DNA of 64,000 nt from Robiginitalea biformata HTCC2501 (GTDB taxonomy: Bacteria > Bacteroidota > Bacteroidia > Flavobacteriales > Flavobacteriaceae). Shown piece after piece: positions 61,511 through 64,000 of the stretch. Each line of letters starts with the position of its first letter. The stretch's first letter is position 1. The stretch is from contig NC_013222.1 of the NCBI RefSeq assembly GCF_000024125.1, positions 2,582,501-2,646,500 of the forward strand, in the 5' to 3' direction. The translations under genes and the position numbers were made by a program. The notes beneath the pieces were generated by a model that saw only the letters and a program-made list of their open reading frames with translations, did not search any database and was not told where the DNA came from.

Positions 61511-63427
61511 ATGCTGCTGAAGTATCCGGAATTGCTATGGGGTTTGCTCTTATTGATCATCCCGATCCTGATCCACCTGCTCCAACTCCGACGCTTCCGA
61601 AAAACCGCATTTACGAATGTCCGGCTGTTGGAAAAACTCGCTGTGGAAGCCAACCGCAGCAGCAGGCTTAAAAAATGGCTTTTGCTATTTTGCCGATTGG
61701 GCCTGATCGCCGCTTTGGTGGTGGCCTTCGCCCAACCCTATCAGGCCAAAGAAGATGCGGGTACATCACGGGAAATCGTTATTTATCTGGATAATTCGTT
61801 CAGTATGCAGGCACCCGAAGGCCAGACGAGCCTGATGCAGCTTGCCGTCCAGGAACTCCTGCAAAACCTGCCCCCGGAATTTGAATGTGCCCTGCTCACC
61901 AACGACCGCCAATTCAGCCGGAGGAGCCTGGAGGCCCTCAGGGAACCGATGCTCAACCTGGGCTACACCCATTTGCAACCCGATGCGCCTGCACTGGCCC
62001 TGAGGGCCCGGAATTTATTTTCCGGGGACCCCGGTGTAATCCGGGAATTCTGGATGATTTCGGATTTTAACGGGCTGGATCCCGGGCTGATCGATACGGC
62101 GGGGGTATCCGAGCTGCACGTCCTTCCGTTGCGCCCGGAGGTCCGATACAACCTGTCCATTGATACGGCCTATATCCGGGACCGGAGCGCGGAACTGGTG
62201 AACCTCGAGGTGGCGGTATCCGCGGATGACCCGACCCGGAACCAGCCCCTCTCGCTCTACAACGGGGACACCCTGCTGGCAAAAAGCGCCCCTGAGCTAG
62301 GTGAAGACGGACGGGGCATGGCCGTTTTCAGCCTGCCTGCCGGGGCCTCCATCCAGGGGGCTGTCAGGGTGCTCGACGAAGGGCTCGCATACGACAACAA
62401 CCTCTACTTCAACCTGAATCAACCCCCGAAAATACGGGTATACAGCCTGGGGCCGGGCCCCGGGGATTACCTGCGCCGCATCTTTACGGAAGATGAATTT
62501 GATTTTCGATCAAGCGGCATACAGGAGGCGGATTTCGGAAACCTGGAATCCCAGCACCTGGTAATTCTCAACGAAGTGCCGGACATTCCGGCCCCAATGA
62601 TCGAACTCCTGGAGGCTTTTATCCGGGATGGGGGCAACCTGCTGATCATCCCTGCCAGCGACCTGGAATTGCCCGATTACAATTCCCTGCTGCGAACCAC
62701 AGGCATGGGCATTGCCGGCCGTGTGGACGGGACCAATCGGGTTACCGGAATTTCATTCGGGCACCCGCTATTCCGGGATGTATTTGAAGGGGAAGTCGCC
62801 AATTTTGAATACCCTTCCGTCCAATCCTATTTTACATTGTCCGCCCAGGGCAGTGCAGTTCTCGAATTCCAGAACGGGACACCTTTCCTCACAGCCAGCG
62901 GGCGCACGTACCTCTTTACAGCCGCCCTGAACCCGCAGAACAGCAATTTCAGGCAATCCCCGCTCATCGTCCCCACTTTTTACGCCATCGGCAGGAACAG
63001 CCTGCCCTTTCCGGACCTGTATTACACCATCGGGCAACCCGCCCAACTGGAACTCGACCAGCGACTGGGGGAAGACCGAATATTTCGGCTTCGGGGACCG
63101 GATTACGAATTTATACCGCGCCAACAGGCTTTTGCCCGCAAAACCCGACTGATCTTTGGGGAAGAACCCGCCCGGGACGGCAATTACACGGTGTACCAGG
63201 ATGACGCCCCGGGGCAGACAGTCAGTTTCAACTACCCCCGGGCGGAAAGTCGGGCAGCACCGCCCCTGCCGGAGTTCCCCGGGTTTGTAACGCGCCATCC
63301 CGATGCTGCGGACCTGATTGGCCGATACCAAAATGACACGCGCATAACGGCTCTTTGGAAATGGTTTGTTATTTTAGCGCTGTTATTCGTCCTGGCAGAA
63401 GCGATTCTCCAAAAAACCCTTCGATGA
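61511..63427 (+). CDS. BatA-type membrane protein with vWA domain
   Basis: A 638-aa inner-membrane protein. An N-terminal BatA-type helix (about residues 5-25), a second helix (about 56-73), then a vWA domain with MIDAS motif DNSFS (94-98) and a long periplasmic part, then a final helix near 613-632. It resembles Bacteroidota aerotolerance proteins and the vWA gene at 8819-10843. ATG at 61511 is chosen because it gives the classic BatA N-terminus. It overlaps the dihydroorotase-like gene by 4 nt. Confidence 0.83.
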   Translation: MLLKYPELLWGLLLLIIPILIHLLQLRRFRKTAFTNVRLLEKLAVEANRSSRLKKWLLLFCRLGLIAALVVAFAQPYQAKEDAGTSREIVIYLDNSFSMQAPEGQTSLMQLAVQELLQNLPPEFECALLTNDRQFSRRSLEALREPMLNLGYTHLQPDAPALALRARNLFSGDPGVIREFWMISDFNGLDPGLIDTAGVSELHVLPLRPEVRYNLSIDTAYIRDRSAELVNLEVAVSADDPTRNQPLSLYNGDTLLAKSAPELGEDGRGMAVFSLPAGASIQGAVRVLDEGLAYDNNLYFNLNQPPKIRVYSLGPGPGDYLRRIFTEDEFDFRSSGIQEADFGNLESQHLVILNEVPDIPAPMIELLEAFIRDGGNLLIIPASDLELPDYNSLLRTTGMGIAGRVDGTNRVTGISFGHPLFRDVFEGEVANFEYPSVQSYFTLSAQGSAVLEFQNGTPFLTASGRTYLFTAALNPQNSNFRQSPLIVPTFYAIGRNSLPFPDLYYTIGQPAQLELDQRLGEDRIFRLRGPDYEFIPRQQAFARKTRLIFGEEPARDGNYTVYQDDAPGQTVSFNYPRAESRAAPPLPEFPGFVTRHPDAADLIGRYQNDTRITALWKWFVILALLFVLAEAILQKTLR

Positions 63428-64000
63428 GCCTACTCATAAAATCGGCTGTCATCCTGGATGCAAGCCAACCCGGGCTGAACCGGAAAAAACGCGACTTGTT
63501 GATCGAGGGCGGTCGCATCAGCCGGATTGCCTCCCGCATCGACCCCCCAAAAAATTGCCGGACGCTGACCTTCCCCAATTTGCACGTTTCCCCCGGCTGG
63601 TTCGACAGCAGCGTAAGTTTTGGGGAACCCGGGTTTGAGGAGCGGGAGACCATCTCCAACGGATTGGCTGTAGCGGCGGCATCCGGGTTTACGGGCGTGG
63701 TCCTGAACCCGAACACCCGCCCCGTGCCGGACACGAGCGGGGATATCGTATTCCTCAAGGACGCCTCCCGCAAGGCTGTGACCGAACTCTATCCCATGGG
63801 TGCCCTGAGTATGGGGTCCCGGGGCGAAGACCTCGCGGAACTCTACGACATGCATGGTGCCGGGGCCGTGGCGTTCAGCGATTACAAAAACGCCGTTTCC
63901 AACCCGAATCTGTTAAAGCTGGCCTTGCTGTATACCCAGGGATTTGACGGCTTGGTCCACTCCTTCCCCCAGGATGAACACCTCGGGCGAAAAGGACAAA
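63424..64000 (+). CDS. Dihydroorotase-like amidohydrolase lacking HxH (partial, 3' end cut by window)
   Basis: Only the first 192 codons are in the window. The start ATGA overlaps the BatA-type gene, indicating coupling. The sequence follows the cyclic amidohydrolase (dihydroorotase) pattern, ending a strand in HVSPGWFDSSVSFGEPGFEERE. In active enzymes this segment reads DxHxH and binds zinc; here both histidines are replaced by serines. The product may therefore be an inactive or structural homologue, as known for non-catalytic dihydroorotase subunits associated with ATCase. The rest is outside the window. Confidence 0.85.
   Translation, partial: MSLLIKSAVILDASQPGLNRKKRDLLIEGGRISRIASRIDPPKNCRTLTFPNLHVSPGWFDSSVSFGEPGFEERETISNGLAVAAASGFTGVVLNPNTRPVPDTSGDIVFLKDASRKAVTELYPMGALSMGSRGEDLAELYDMHGAGAVAFSDYKNAVSNPNLLKLALLYTQGFDGLVHSFPQDEHLGRKGQ

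Noticed and set aside
1..64000. tRNA, rRNA or CRISPR
   Set aside because: No tRNA-like cloverleaf with a TTC arm in intergenic regions, no rRNA signature, and no regularly spaced identical repeats with unique spacers.

Overview
The window looks like a chromosomal segment of a relatively GC-rich marine Flavobacteriaceae (Bacteroidota), in the style of Robiginitalea. This genus-level placement is inference. Support comes from PorX (a type IX secretion regulator), a fused LpxC-FabZ, CarboxypepD_reg/TonB proteins, BatA/vWA membrane proteins, and promoters carrying the Bacteroidota -7 element TAnnTTTG instead of sigma70 boxes. No rRNA, tRNA, CRISPR array, integrase or transposase was recognised.

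Layout. 1-7941 (minus): the end of a vWA-type gene, then the complete histidine operon hisG-D-C-B-H-A-(DinB)-F-IE. It is preceded by a 17-residue leader peptide with three consecutive His codons, an intrinsic terminator and a competing antiterminator, a textbook attenuator that is too short for ordinary ORF calling. 7991-10956: an SPFH/prohibitin gene, a vWA membrane protein and a possible 31-aa membrane peptide. 11030-17535 (minus): an envelope and core-metabolism cluster, lpxD, lpxC-fabZ, lpxA, efp, a second lpxD homologue, sucD and fabG. 17583-20467: an HD hydrolase divergent from porX.

20470-24240 is a conspicuously AT-rich island between porX and alanine dehydrogenase. It holds two small regulators, two related multi-pass membrane proteins, a tiny repeat lipoprotein with unusual flanking repeats, and an AT-rich TTG-started tsaE. 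tsaE is normally an essential housekeeping gene, and here it appears to travel with the island.

24345-33102: alanine dehydrogenase, a DUF4258-type protein, proline dehydrogenase, aroB, DinB, an Lrp regulator, an M14 carboxypeptidase divergent from an XRE regulator with twin TTACA-TT-TGTAA boxes between them, a lipoprotein and a sterol-desaturase-like hydroxylase. 33201-39513 (minus): mscL, both topoisomerase IV subunits, ychF, and a long inverted repeat between ychF and parE. 39673-46553: an outer-membrane-associated carboxypeptidase-regulatory protein, ferredoxin, acyl-CoA reductase, serC, serA, and small envelope proteins. 46618-49264: a His-rich secreted protein followed by a TonB receptor with a His/acidic loop, probably for zinc. 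49355-51826: folE, a LolD-like ATPase and a TIGR02757 protein. 51846-56090 (minus): a PhoX-like lipoprotein, a di-haem cytochrome c peroxidase lipoprotein with an imelysin-like front half, and a fasciclin lipoprotein. 56276-64000: a Tat-type Gfo/Idh/MocA oxidoreductase, an S10 peptidase, a secreted unknown, an SGNH hydrolase, a GT2-Rossmann fusion, a BatA-type protein, and the start of a dihydroorotase homologue that has lost the HxH metal motif.

No stretch longer than about 300 bp lacks a gene. The strongest candidates for something little described are the his attenuator, the AT-rich tsaE island, and the divergent M14/XRE control region.
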